A program made the position numbers and the translations under genes. Below the pieces are notes generated by a model. That model was not told where the DNA came from. It did not search any database and was given only the letters and a program-made list of their open reading frames with translations. From Flavobacteriales bacterium (GTDB lineage Bacteria; Bacteroidota; Bacteroidia; Flavobacteriales_D; Sanyastnellaceae), in contig CANIBZ010000011.1 of assembly GCA_947466425.1 (NCBI GenBank), positions 1 through 64,000 on the forward strand: DNA of 64,000 bases. Direction: 5' to 3'. Shown piece by piece: positions 17,669 to 26,190 of this stretch (position 1 is its first letter; each line of letters begins with the position of its first letter).

Positions 17669-18958
17669 TTAAGACAACTTCGAAAGCGCTGCTTCTAACG
17701 AAGCAATAGATTGGGTAACGTCTTCATGAGAAGCCGTTCCAACACTTAATCTATACCAGGTCGAATCATCTGAAGACCCAAAAGCGCGGAAAGGAACTAT
17801 TGCCACTTTCGCTTCATTCAAAATATAAGAAGTAATGTCGCCTGTGTTTTCAAGCACGGATCCATCAGCCGTTTTCTTTCCAATTAAATTAAATTGAATC
17901 GTTAGATAAATGGCAGCAGCTGGAGGAATAGCACGAACGGCAAATCCTTTTTCGCGTAGGCTTTCGAATCCGGAATAAAATCCGTTCAGACGCGTTTGTA
18001 ATTCTTCTTTGATCCAAGTCAAATAGTTGTCGAGCAATGAAATATTTTGCAAATACCTTCCTGCTGCAATCTGCTCTGGACGAGGTGCCCAAGCGCCTAC
18101 GTGTCCAAGAATGCTCTTCATTTTATCAATGATAAACTCAGGACCAAATCCCCATCCCACACGAACGCCTGTTGCAGCGAGTGATTTCGAAATACCGTCT
18201 ACAAAGACGGTGTATTTTCTCATTTCCGGACGAAGGGTAACAGGATCAAAGTGTTCCGTATCTCCGAAAGTGAGCAACGAATAAATCTGATCGTACATCA
18301 CGTACAATGGTTTTTCATCCGCTCCGCGCTTGGCGTTTTCTTCCAAAACCATGTCACAAATACTTTCCAATTGATCTTTAGAAAACACGGTTCCTGTTGG
18401 ATTCAAAGGAGAACAAAGCGCGAGCAAGGAAGCCCCTTCAATGTGTTCCTTTAGCAAGTCTGCATTCGGCATGAAGTTGTCTTCAGGAAGTGTTTCAACG
18501 AACACTTGATGCGCGTGAGAAAGATGGGTGTAGTGATTGTTGTTCCAAGAGGGAACCGGGAAAACAATTTTGTCACCAGGGTCAACGATAGCTTGGAAGA
18601 TGGCGTAAATGATAGGACGCGCACCACCAGCGATTAGTATTTCTTCAGCAGAATAATTGAGACCTTGTTTTTCTTTTAGAATCTGAACAACAGCATTGCG
18701 CAGTTCTACTACCCCGTTGGCAACAGGATAGTTCGTTAAATCTTCGTTGTAACAATCAATGATGAACTGTTTTAATTCAGAAGGGATAGGGAAAATTTGC
18801 GGATTGAAATCTCCTATAGTGAAGTTGTATATTTTTTCTCCTTGAAGAATACGGTCACGAATTTCTCCGCCTAGTTTAATAATTTCAGAACCAATAAGAT
18901 TCTCGGCCATTTGCGAAACACGCATGTTTAGCTTTTCTTGCTGAAGGGTAGCACTCAT
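17669..18958 (-). CDS. PLP-dependent class I/II aminotransferase
   Basis: A 429-residue fold-type I aminotransferase. Seen: the PYPxP-like arm, NPTGTVFS, the YDQIYSLLTFG region, the PLP-lysine segment GISKSLAATGVRVGW and the substrate carboxylate-binding RLSVG near the end. Family members of this type act on aspartate or related amino acids, but the donor and acceptor cannot be set from sequence. I chose the ATG at 18958 because the frame upstream overlaps the preceding DUF4286 gene and is not conserved in composition. It follows that gene by 67 bp on the same strand and is probably co-transcribed with it. Confidence 0.88.
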   Translation of the reverse strand: MSATLQQEKLNMRVSQMAENLIGSEIIKLGGEIRDRILQGEKIYNFTIGDFNPQIFPIPSELKQFIIDCYNEDLTNYPVANGVVELRNAVVQILKEKQGLNYSAEEILIAGGARPIIYAIFQAIVDPGDKIVFPVPSWNNNHYTHLSHAHQVFVETLPEDNFMPNADLLKEHIEGASLLALCSPLNPTGTVFSKDQLESICDMVLEENAKRGADEKPLYVMYDQIYSLLTFGDTEHFDPVTLRPEMRKYTVFVDGISKSLAATGVRVGWGFGPEFIIDKMKSILGHVGAWAPRPEQIAAGRYLQNISLLDNYLTWIKEELQTRLNGFYSGFESLREKGFAVRAIPPAAAIYLTIQFNLIGKKTADGSVLENTGDITSYILNEAKVAIVPFRAFGSSDDSTWYRLSVGTASHEDVTQSIASLEAALSKLS

Positions 18959-19025
18959 TTCAATAAATTGTCTCTCAGTAATTAGTGGTGTAAAAATAGT
19001 CTTTTTTCTAGAAGAATAACAACTC

Positions 19026-19340
19026 TCAACATTCGTGTAGCAATTCAAGAATGGTTCGAAAAGCTACGGCACTGTTGCCATATTTGTCTACATGATCTTT
19101 TTGAAGTCGAGGCGCGTGTTCCGCGAAATACGAATCTAGCTCCCCTCTATTCGCTGCAGTGTATTGAACTGCATAGGTGACTCCATTTTCTTCTTCCCCG
19201 TGAACGCGTAGAATTCGGTTTTGAAGAAACTTACCCGTGCTCATGACATCGGGAATGTGAATGTCTTTCATCCAAGTTATCCATTCTTCATGAATTCCAG
19301 GGTCTACGCTAACTGTTACGTTGTATATAATCTTGTTCAT
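19026..19340 (-). CDS. DUF4286 family protein
   Basis: A 104-residue cytoplasmic protein recognisable as DUF4286: IIYNVTVSVD at the N-terminus, EEWITWMKDIHIPDVM and a C-terminal Tyr/Phe-rich half with AVQYTA. The family is small, common in Bacteroidota, and resembles a ferredoxin-like alpha/beta dimeric fold; no biochemical role is established. It has no signal peptide. It is upstream of the aminotransferase on the same strand. A near-match to the -7 box (CATCTTTG) lies 12-20 bp upstream of its start. Confidence 0.8.
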   Translation of the reverse strand: MNKIIYNVTVSVDPGIHEEWITWMKDIHIPDVMSTGKFLQNRILRVHGEEENGVTYAVQYTAANRGELDSYFAEHAPRLQKDHVDKYGNSAVAFRTILELLHEC

Positions 19341-19386
19341 AGTCTTTTCTTGGGCACAAAGATGTGGAGTTTTTCAAAAAGAAGAT

Positions 19387-19394
19387 TAGATTTG
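19387..19394 (+). promoter_or_regulatory. -7 box (TAGATTTG) of the membrane protein-cytochrome pair
   Basis: TAGATTTG fits TAnnTTTG exactly and lies 16 bp before the ATG at 19411. No good -33 element is visible. Confidence 0.45.
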
Positions 19395-19410
19395 AAGAAA
19401 ATTAATAATT

Positions 19411-19845
19411 ATGCAAACGGGTTTCAAACATCTACACATTTTACTTCCTTATTTATTGTTACTTCTTCCGGTTTTAGCCATTGTTGTTTCATTGGTGAAA
19501 GAGAAGAACGAAACCGTTTCAGGCAAGCCAAGTAAATTGGTTTTGTTTACCTTAATTTTTTCTCACGTTCAGTTGTTAGTGGGATTGGTTTTGTTGGTAG
19601 TGAACATCATGAGCAACAGCAACATTATGAAAACTCCAGAGCTACGTAAGAAATTAGTTGAGCATCCTGCAATGATGATTCTTGCTGTTGTGTTTATCAC
19701 GATTGGATATTCAAAAGCAAAGCGTGCAGCGAACGGACGTGAGCGTGCGAAGAAGATTGCTATATTCTACGGATTGGGTTTATTGATTAGCATTGTTGCC
19801 ATGAGCTACATGGGCTACTGGTCTAAAATGGCATTCATGCATTGA
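19411..19845 (+). CDS. Small four-helix inner-membrane protein, cytochrome-associated
   Basis: A 144-residue protein with four hydrophobic helices (about 9-29, 46-68, 86-103, 118-135) separated by short basic loops. His residues near helices 1 and 2 (KHLH at 6-9, FSHVQ about 51) and EHPAMM (about 86) could be heme ligands, and relatives in Bacteroidota are sometimes called cytochrome b-like; I cannot confirm heme binding. The next gene, a c-type cytochrome, starts two bases after its stop, so the two are probably made together as a small redox module in the inner membrane or periplasm. Confidence 0.65.
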   Translation: MQTGFKHLHILLPYLLLLLPVLAIVVSLVKEKNETVSGKPSKLVLFTLIFSHVQLLVGLVLLVVNIMSNSNIMKTPELRKKLVEHPAMMILAVVFITIGYSKAKRAANGRERAKKIAIFYGLGLLISIVAMSYMGYWSKMAFMH

Positions 19846-19847
19846 GA

Positions 19848-20177
19848 ATGAACAAGAAGTTTATATACGTATTGCTTTATTCGCTGGTAGCTTTTGTTTT
19901 TTCGCTTTGTTTCGAAGCGTGTTCAGAGCAACCAAAAACGGAAGGCCCTATTGATGCACAAGCGCTTTTCATTAAGCGCTGCGCAACGTGTCATGGCAGT
20001 GAAGGAAATCTTCAATTGAGCGGAGCGAAGAACATCACAGTTAGTCAGCTTTCGGCTGAAGAAATTAAAAATCAGATTACACACGGAAAAGCAGGAATGC
20101 CTCCTTTTGAAAGTATGCTAACCGTTCAAGAAATTGATGCGCTTACAGCATATTGCATGAAGTTGTCGGGAAGATAA
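19848..20177 (+). CDS. Small c-type cytochrome, membrane-anchored or lipidated
   Basis: A 109-residue exported monoheme cytochrome c. It has an N-terminal hydrophobic signal/anchor, a Cys in FEAC that might be lipidated (not a strong lipobox), the heme attachment motif CATCH (Cys45-Cys48-His49) and the probable distal ligand Met84 in KAGMPPF. It would carry electrons at the periplasmic face. The start at 19848 is chosen because the only earlier in-frame codon is a TTG overlapping the previous stop. It follows the four-helix membrane protein by two bases and precedes hflX by one, so the three may share a transcript. Confidence 0.85.
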   Translation: MNKKFIYVLLYSLVAFVFSLCFEACSEQPKTEGPIDAQALFIKRCATCHGSEGNLQLSGAKNITVSQLSAEEIKNQITHGKAGMPPFESMLTVQEIDALTAYCMKLSGR

Positions 20178-20178
20178 A

Positions 20179-21405
20179 ATGGCAAAACTACAAGAGACGA
20201 AGAAACCCCAAGAGACCTGTGTGCTTGTTGGGATAGTGAATAAGCGACAGAATATTGATGTTCTGACAGAGTATCTCGACGAGTTGGCGTTTTTGGCAAC
20301 CACAGCAGATGCGTTATGTGTGAAGCGCTATTGGCAAAGCCTAGATCACCCAGACAACAGAACCTTCGTGGGTTCTGGAAAGATTGAAGAAATAAAGAAT
20401 TTCGTTTACGAGAATGAAGTAGACATGGTCATCTTCGACGATGAGCTTTCTCCTTCTCAATTGCGTAACCTAGAGAACTTATTCAACGACGATGATCACA
20501 AGGTGAAGATTTTAGATCGAAACAATTTGATTCTCGATATTTTCGCGGCACGCGCACAAACCGCTCATGCGAAAGTTCAAGTTGAATTAGCACAGTATCA
20601 GTATTTGCTTCCGCGCCTAACGCGCTTGTGGACGCACTTGGAAAGACAGAAAGGGGGTATTGGAATGCGCGGTCCGGGTGAGCTTCAAATTGAAACAGAC
20701 CGAAGAATTATTCGTGATCGAATTGCTAAGTTGAAAGAAGATTTAAAAGTCATTGATCGTCAAAAAACAACGCAACGCGGAAATCGCGGAGCCATGGTTC
20801 GTGTGGCGCTAGTTGGATATACCAACGTAGGAAAGTCTACCATCATGAACATGATGAGTAAGAGTGAAGTGTTGGCGGAAAACAAATTATTTGCAACATT
20901 AGACACTACGGTGAGAAAGGTTGTGGTGAAGAATTTACCATTGTTGTTAAGTGACACAGTGGGTTTCATTCGAAAACTCCCTCACCAATTGATTGAATCG
21001 TTCAAGAGCACGTTAGATGAAGTTCGTGAAGCAGATTTGTTGGTGCACATTGTAGACATTTCTCATCCGCAATTTGAAGATCATTACAAGGTGGTTATGG
21101 AAACGCTTCAAGAAATTGGAGCGGGTGATAAGCCCATGATTCTCGCTTTCAATAAAATCGATGCTTATTCATTTATTGAAAAAGAGGAAGACGACTTAAC
21201 ACCCAAGACCATTGAGAATTATTCTTTGGAAGAATTGGAAGAGTCTTGGATGTCGCGCATGGGTTCTGAAGATGTTGTATTCATGAGTGCTGCAAAGAAA
21301 ATTCATGTGGAAGAATTTCGTGAAATCTTATACAATCGTGCGCGCGAAATTCACATCGTTCGTTTTCCATACAACGATTTTCTTTTCGAAGATTTTACTG
21401 AATAA
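20179..21405 (+). CDS. hflX: Ribosome-associated GTPase HflX
   Basis: A 408-residue HflX GTPase. Seen: the N-terminal glycine-poor alpha/beta domain (FVGSGKIEE, DDELSPSQLRNLE), a coiled linker with RLTRLWTHLERQKGGIGMRG, and the G domain with GYTNVGKST, DTVGFIRKLPH and NKID. HflX splits stalled or hibernating 70S ribosomes under stress. The C-terminal tail overlaps the end of the convergent pnuC gene by 11 bp. It starts one base after the cytochrome stop, with no visible terminator between. Length and motifs are normal. Confidence 0.96.
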   Translation: MAKLQETKKPQETCVLVGIVNKRQNIDVLTEYLDELAFLATTADALCVKRYWQSLDHPDNRTFVGSGKIEEIKNFVYENEVDMVIFDDELSPSQLRNLENLFNDDDHKVKILDRNNLILDIFAARAQTAHAKVQVELAQYQYLLPRLTRLWTHLERQKGGIGMRGPGELQIETDRRIIRDRIAKLKEDLKVIDRQKTTQRGNRGAMVRVALVGYTNVGKSTIMNMMSKSEVLAENKLFATLDTTVRKVVVKNLPLLLSDTVGFIRKLPHQLIESFKSTLDEVREADLLVHIVDISHPQFEDHYKVVMETLQEIGAGDKPMILAFNKIDAYSFIEKEEDDLTPKTIENYSLEELEESWMSRMGSEDVVFMSAAKKIHVEEFREILYNRAREIHIVRFPYNDFLFEDFTE

Positions 21406-21901
21406 TTCCGTAAATACTTAGGCCTAGGTATACGAGGTAAAGCACAATGCTGTTCTTCAATCCACGTGTCCAATAGGTATATATCGAAATGGAATTAACC
21501 GCAATGAAGTAGAACCAATTGCTTTCAATATATAAGATTTGCAAAACTGTTCCGGCAAGCGAAAACGATAAAACAAATGCGTCGAGTTGAGGAAGTGCCG
21601 AATCTCTTTTTTTCAAGATAAGAAAAAGCAATTGCCATAGAACAATTGCACCGCATAAGAAAAGAATGTGATGTAATATCTTCCATTCAGGATGGTTAAA
21701 AGCAGTGGTGGCGTTTATCCAACCATACACCGCGAAGCCAACATAGAACAATTGTAGCCAGCTCTCTCCTTGCAGGTTGGCTTTTCGACATAAATAAAAA
21801 TAAATTGCGCTACCGATAATAGCCAAAGGCCAGCACCACGCCGATTCTAGAAGATAGAGAACGGTGTATGCAAGACTTGAGAGGATGGCTAGAATTTCCA
21901 A
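21395..21901 (-). CDS. pnuC: PnuC-family nicotinamide riboside/vitamin transporter
   Basis: A 168-residue membrane protein with about six to seven helices and the PnuC family core WCWPLAIIGSAIYFYLCRKA and YGWINA. PnuC proteins are facilitated-diffusion transporters whose substrate is trapped by phosphorylation inside; nicotinamide riboside is the usual substrate, while PnuT and PnuX relatives carry thiamine or riboflavin. No TPP or FMN riboswitch precedes it, and a NadR-like kinase is encoded at 32102-32614, which favours nicotinamide riboside. It is the last of three genes (flippase-like, rfaE2, pnuC) and overlaps hflX tail-to-tail. Confidence 0.85.
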   Translation of the reverse strand: MEILAILSSLAYTVLYLLESAWCWPLAIIGSAIYFYLCRKANLQGESWLQLFYVGFAVYGWINATTAFNHPEWKILHHILFLCGAIVLWQLLFLILKKRDSALPQLDAFVLSFSLAGTVLQILYIESNWFYFIAVNSISIYTYWTRGLKNSIVLYLVYLGLSIYGIIQ

Positions 21902-21904
21902 AGC

Positions 21905-22375
21905 TTATCGCTTACTGAGAATATTCGTTGTTGAAAATCCCTTAACCAAAGGAATGGCAATGGCTTTTCCACCAGCACCTTTTACTTCCTTCGAGCCAAC
22001 GATGTATGTCTTGATGAGCTCATCCGTTTCATTCGGATCATAATCGCCACCCTTCACTAAAATATCTGGTTGAATAGTTAGAATTAATTCGAGTGGAGTG
22101 TGGTCTGAAAATACGATTGCGGCGTCGATACATCTAAGTGCTTCAAGCACGCGTACGCGAGCCCATTCGGGATTAATGGGGCGTTCAGGACCTTTGTTTA
22201 AGCTGCGAACAGAAGCGTCGCTATTGACGCCTACAATAAGCTTGTTGCCTAGCGCAGCCGCTTGCTCCAAATAAGTAACATGCCCAACGTGCAAAATATC
22301 GAATACGCCATTGGTAAAAACAATGGTGTCTCCAGCTTCACGCCACGCCTTAATTTGTTGAAGTAGTTTTTCCAT
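21905..22375 (-). CDS. rfaE2: D-glycero-beta-D-manno-heptose 1-phosphate adenylyltransferase (RfaE2/HldC type)
   Basis: A 156-residue nucleotidyltransferase of the cytidylyltransferase-like superfamily. Seen: TNGVFDILHVGHVTYLEQA with the catalytic HxGH motif, GVNSDASVRSLNKGPERP and the terminal ISTTNILSKR-like segment. It attaches AMP to heptose 1-phosphate in ADP-heptose synthesis for lipopolysaccharide core. It is a stand-alone domain rather than the HldE fusion. I start at the ATG at 22375, which overlaps the end of the upstream flippase-like gene by 26 bp; a longer form reading further upstream is not conserved. pnuC follows after three bases. Confidence 0.92.
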   Translation of the reverse strand: MEKLLQQIKAWREAGDTIVFTNGVFDILHVGHVTYLEQAAALGNKLIVGVNSDASVRSLNKGPERPINPEWARVRVLEALRCIDAAIVFSDHTPLELILTIQPDILVKGGDYDPNETDELIKTYIVGSKEVKGAGGKAIAIPLVKGFSTTNILSKR

Positions 22376-23444
22376 ATTTAATGCGATACGATACAATAAG
22401 GAAACCAACGAATCCAGATAAAATTTCCATCAATGTTCTTGTCGACCAAGAAACTGTTGCGAAAGTTAATCCGAGTAGGGAAGTAGATGCATTGCTTTCA
22501 TCTGCATATCCGAGCACGATAAATCCAATAATAGTTATAGAATGAAATGCACCCAATCCGCCAGGCGTTGGCGCAAGCATGGCCAAGCTCGCGCAAATCA
22601 TTAAGAACACAGATTCATTTAAACCCATATGTTCGCATCCTGGAACAGCTAATAGATTGAACCAAGTCATGAGTAACCACGCGCCCCAAATTCCAACGGT
22701 CAAGAATATGAATTTGAATTTGCCTTCAATTTTACCAACACTTAAAAAAGCTTTCCACGTGCATCGAATGAATTCAGCGAATTTTTCAATGAATTTATTT
22801 TTGAACGTGTGTTTCAAAATATAACGTAACACAACGATTCCGATAACCGCTAGAACGATTAAGGCTATTCCTAATTCCATTGAGAATCCGGGACTTTTAG
22901 TTTCATTCATTAACGAAGACAACGTAGAAGGCAAGAGTAAAATTCCCCAAAGCAGAAGCAGTCCGAACATAACCATGTCTATCACACGCTCAACGATAAC
23001 AGTTCCAACTAAAGTCGATACTGGAATTTTATCTGATTTGAAAAGTAAGGTGCAGCGAGCTACCTCGCCACTTCTTGGTACGATGTCGTTCATGCAATAG
23101 CCAAAGGCGACAGCGTGAATGGCGTTCCAAGTATTTGCTTTGTGCCCGAGTGGTTTTAACAATTGGTTCCAACGAATTCCTCTGAAAATGACAGACACGT
23201 ATTCAATCACCAATGCAGCTACAATCCATATCCAATGAGTGTTTAATATTTGTCCAACAATGTCATGAATGGAAACGCCTTTATAAGCCCAATAAAGCAA
23301 GCCAATTGCAAGTGCGGCAAATGCAAAATATTTAATTGCATCACGCCACTTGATTTTTTTCAAAACAGCCAGTAAAAGACATATCAACAAGATAAAGCCA
23401 TTGCTTAAATAAATCCATACAGGCAGATCGCTTAGGTTGCTCAT
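22350..23444 (-). CDS. Flippase-like membrane protein (lysylphosphatidylglycerol synthetase TM-domain family)
   Basis: A 364-residue integral membrane protein with about eight helices, belonging to the UPF0104/AglD-type family: FRGIRWNQLLKPLG, a central NDIVPRSGEVARC motif and a C-terminal MLAPTPGGLGAFHSITI region, the paired motifs typical of these flippase-like domains. No synthetase domain is fused. The role may be in lipid or glycolipid translocation. I chose the ATG at 23444 since the residues before it are hydrophilic and unlike family N-termini. The gene overlaps rfaE2 out of frame by 26 bp, suggesting co-expression with ADP-heptose synthesis. Confidence 0.85.
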   Translation of the reverse strand: MSNLSDLPVWIYLSNGFILLICLLLAVLKKIKWRDAIKYFAFAALAIGLLYWAYKGVSIHDIVGQILNTHWIWIVAALVIEYVSVIFRGIRWNQLLKPLGHKANTWNAIHAVAFGYCMNDIVPRSGEVARCTLLFKSDKIPVSTLVGTVIVERVIDMVMFGLLLLWGILLLPSTLSSLMNETKSPGFSMELGIALIVLAVIGIVVLRYILKHTFKNKFIEKFAEFIRCTWKAFLSVGKIEGKFKFIFLTVGIWGAWLLMTWFNLLAVPGCEHMGLNESVFLMICASLAMLAPTPGGLGAFHSITIIGFIVLGYADESNASTSLLGLTFATVSWSTRTLMEILSGFVGFLIVSYRIKYGKTTSTN

Positions 23445-23536
23445 AGTTATTGTAAATGACTTTATTTCGTCTTCATTCAATTCAACAAAAAATAGTTGTT
23501 GTAAGAAGTGGAAAAAATGTGGCAAGCAAAAGTACA

Positions 23537-23564
23537 TTGTTTTTCTCGTTCAAGCGTAAGTTTG
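23537..23564 (+). promoter_or_regulatory. Promoter of hemL implying a leaderless transcript
   Basis: TTG at 23537-23539 and TAAGTTTG at 23557-23564 are 17 bp apart, fitting the phylum's -33/-7 elements. The hemL ATG begins at 23569, only five bases after the -7 box, so transcription would start at or within a few bases of the start codon. Confidence 0.65.
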
Positions 23565-23568
23565 CACC

Positions 23569-24864
23569 ATGAATCAGAGCAACAGTGAAGCACTTTTTGT
23601 TGAAGCGAAGAAATATTTTCCGGGAGGTGTTAATTCTCCGGTTCGCGCATTTAAGTCGGTAGGAGGAAATCCCATATTTTTTGAGCGCGGAAAAGGTTCG
23701 CATGTTTGGGATGCAGATGGAAATGAATTTATTGATTTCTGTTGTTCTTGGGGACCACTTATTTTGGGTCATGCGAACGATTTAGTTACTGAAGCAATAT
23801 GCACAACAGCCGCTAAGGGCGCGAGTTTCGGCGCTCCAACCAGAGAAGAGAATGAATTAGCTTCTTTCATTTTACAACATCATAAATACTTAGAGAAAAT
23901 TCGATTTGTAAGCAGCGGAACGGAAGCAGCTATGAGTGCTATTCGTTTAGCTAGAGGATATACCGGAAGAGATAAAGTATTGAAGTTTGAAGGGTGTTAT
24001 CACGGTCACGTAGATGCACTTTTGGTGAAAGCTGGAAGTGGCTTGGCTACACTTGGAACCTCGAGCAGCGCGGGTATTCCGCAAGCTTATGTAAACGAAA
24101 CAATTGTTGTTCCGTTGAATGATATCGAAGCGTTTGATGCAGCCGTTGAAATGTATCGAGGACAAATTGCTGTTGTGGCTATAGAGCCCGTTCCTGCAAA
24201 TAACGGACTGCTCATTCAAGACGGTGTGTTTTTGAAACACCTTCGTGAAGTGTGCACGCGTGAAGGAATTGTATTGCTCTTCGATGAAGTGATTAGTGGT
24301 TTTCGTTTAGGGTTTGAAGGAGCTTCTGGCTATTATGGAATTCAACCCGATGTTTTGGCTTTCGGAAAAATTATTGGAGGGGGAATGCCTGTAGGTGCCT
24401 ACGGTGCTAGTGCAGAAATCATGTCTCAGATTGCTCCAGACGGTCCTGTTTATCAAGCTGGAACACTTTCTGGAAACCCAGTGGCCATGGCAGCGGGTCT
24501 AGCGCAACTGAAGGAATGTGCGAAGCCCGGATTCTACGAAGAATTGGAAAGAAAAACAAAGAAGATGGTAGATGCTATTCAAGCACATGCCGATCAAAAG
24601 AATTACGTGTTCCGAATCTTCCACATGGGAAGTATTTTCTGGGTTTCCTTTTCGAAGGAAAAATCAATACGACGAATGGATGAAATTCCAGAGAACAGCG
24701 GACAATTGTTTGCGCCGTTTCACAGATTTTTATTGGAGCGCGGAATTTATTTAGGTCCGAGCGGATATGAAGTTGGATTCGTTTCTGCCGCACACACAGA
24801 TGCGGATATCGAAAAGGCAATAGTAGATTTCTGCGACGCCTTAGATCACGTTTACAGCAAATAA
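23569..24864 (+). CDS. hemL: Glutamate-1-semialdehyde 2,1-aminomutase
   Basis: A 431-residue PLP enzyme that converts glutamate-1-semialdehyde to 5-aminolevulinate in the C5 heme pathway. Seen: FPGGVNSPVRAF at the N-terminus, DFCCSWGPLILGH, FVSSGTEAAMSAIRLARG, LLFDEVISGFR and the PLP lysine in AFGKIIGGGMPVGAYG. These clearly separate it from ornithine-type aminotransferases. It has its own promoter and a possibly leaderless mRNA. The last 13 bp overlap the end of the convergent membrane-protein gene. Confidence 0.97.
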   Translation: MNQSNSEALFVEAKKYFPGGVNSPVRAFKSVGGNPIFFERGKGSHVWDADGNEFIDFCCSWGPLILGHANDLVTEAICTTAAKGASFGAPTREENELASFILQHHKYLEKIRFVSSGTEAAMSAIRLARGYTGRDKVLKFEGCYHGHVDALLVKAGSGLATLGTSSSAGIPQAYVNETIVVPLNDIEAFDAAVEMYRGQIAVVAIEPVPANNGLLIQDGVFLKHLREVCTREGIVLLFDEVISGFRLGFEGASGYYGIQPDVLAFGKIIGGGMPVGAYGASAEIMSQIAPDGPVYQAGTLSGNPVAMAAGLAQLKECAKPGFYEELERKTKKMVDAIQAHADQKNYVFRIFHMGSIFWVSFSKEKSIRRMDEIPENSGQLFAPFHRFLLERGIYLGPSGYEVGFVSAAHTDADIEKAIVDFCDALDHVYSK

Positions 24865-25514
24865 ATTCCTATCGCATAGGCGAGGTAAGGAAGTTCGCGA
24901 AGGGCTTCGCGCTGATTTTCTTTAGGGAGATTGGTTAGTCCCGCCTGCAGGGCAAGCGCGAAAATTCCGATGTAAAATGCAGTGGGCATAAATAGATGTC
25001 CGATCATTGCAAAAATCAAAGCGAAGAAAAGCGTAAGGTTATTTCCGATAATATGCGGAACCGTTTCAACCTTGCCTTCATCTTCTTTTCGCTGCACGAA
25101 ATCAATGCAAAGCGAAAGGGCTAAAGTTGTAAAGAACACACTTCCACCTAACTGAAAAATTTCTTTGGTGTCTGGAATAGCAATGAGAATAGACCAACAT
25201 AGGGCAACTGTGATATTCTTCAATAAAGGAATTTTTCGAAATGAAATTTTATGTTGAAGGAAATAGATAACAGTAAATATTGAAACTAGCAACATTAAAA
25301 CCGAATGAACGTTCGGTGAAAGGGTAATTGTTCCTGCGATGACTAATAAAGGCAACCAATAAGCAGCTTGATGAAGTTTTTGAGCAACCCAATAGCTATA
25401 AAATACCGCTAGGGATAACAACGTGTTTTCAAAGAGAGTTTGTGGGTTAGCGGTATTCAAAAGAAACCAAGAGGCGCCCGCCAGAGATAAACTCTGAAGC
25501 AATGCTATGAACAC
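24852..25514 (-). CDS. UbiA-like integral membrane protein lacking the first Asp-rich motif
   Basis: A 220-residue hydrophobic protein with about seven helices. It retains a UbiA prenyltransferase-like second motif, DFVQRKEDEGKVETVPHIIG (around 139-158), but has no NxxxDxxxD first motif where active family members bind the prenyl diphosphate. At 220 residues it is also shorter than typical UbiA (about 290). It may have changed function or be a Bacteroidota-specific relative; I do not assign a reaction. It is two bases downstream of the next gene and convergent with hemL. Confidence 0.65.
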   Translation of the reverse strand: MFIALLQSLSLAGASWFLLNTANPQTLFENTLLSLAVFYSYWVAQKLHQAAYWLPLLVIAGTITLSPNVHSVLMLLVSIFTVIYFLQHKISFRKIPLLKNITVALCWSILIAIPDTKEIFQLGGSVFFTTLALSLCIDFVQRKEDEGKVETVPHIIGNNLTLFFALIFAMIGHLFMPTAFYIGIFALALQAGLTNLPKENQREALRELPYLAYAIGIYLL

Positions 25515-25516
25515 GT

Positions 25517-26158
25517 CTATTGGTTTTTGATTAAGGAAATCAAAACGCCAGTAACCGAACCTGCTAGTCCGCTTAGAGCGCCTCGGATCATTTTTCGAGA
25601 ACGCGCTGGTGGCTCAAATCCCTCGGCGTACAAATCGTTGTATTTGAAGTTTCGATCCGACATGTATTTCTCTTTGATTTTAATTTTTCCAACGTATTGT
25701 ATGGCGGCGTAGGTAATTGGTGGAACGATTAATACGAGGAGACCATCGCCAACTAAATATCCGACTGCACCACATAAAGCAAATCCGATTGCGCTAATGT
25801 GGCGGGCGTTGTAATTTTTTCTTGCATCGCCAGCTCCAGCTAAATACATGCGCATTTCTTCTGTGGTGTAATAGTCTCCAAGCATAGTGTCTTGGTAATA
25901 AAGAATTTGTTCTTTGCTTCCGTTTGAAAGACTGAAAATTTCGCTCTTGTTCAATTCAATAGCATATGTTTTTTCTTTACCGAAGAGATTCGTTCTTTGG
26001 TCGTAAATATAAATTAGGCCGTCTTTTTCTTCCCACAGTGTATTCTCTACCATCGTTCCATTCATTAATAAAACGCGGCCTTGTTGAACTTGCGCTGATG
26101 CGAATGTTGGAGCGGTTAAGAGGATGAAAATAAAAATTCTTTTAAAGAGATAGCTCAT
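25517..26158 (-). CDS. Hypothetical exported membrane-associated protein
   Basis: A 213-residue protein I do not recognise. From the ATG at 26158 it begins with a signal peptide (hydrophobic to about 18, cleavage likely after ASA), followed by a beta-rich N-terminal half (GRVLLMNGTMVENTLWEEKDG) and a C-terminal half with a glycine-rich hydrophobic helix pair (HISAIGFALCGAVGYLVGD) and a terminal GALSGLAGSVTGVLI segment that looks like glycine-zipper membrane helices. It is downstream of comF by 32 bp and upstream of the UbiA-like gene by two bases, so the three probably share a transcript. Confidence 0.65.
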   Translation of the reverse strand: MSYLFKRIFIFILLTAPTFASAQVQQGRVLLMNGTMVENTLWEEKDGLIYIYDQRTNLFGKEKTYAIELNKSEIFSLSNGSKEQILYYQDTMLGDYYTTEEMRMYLAGAGDARKNYNARHISAIGFALCGAVGYLVGDGLLVLIVPPITYAAIQYVGKIKIKEKYMSDRNFKYNDLYAEGFEPPARSRKMIRGALSGLAGSVTGVLISLIKNQ

Positions 26159-26190
26159 GATGAATGAATTTGAAGCACCCAAAGATAGGA

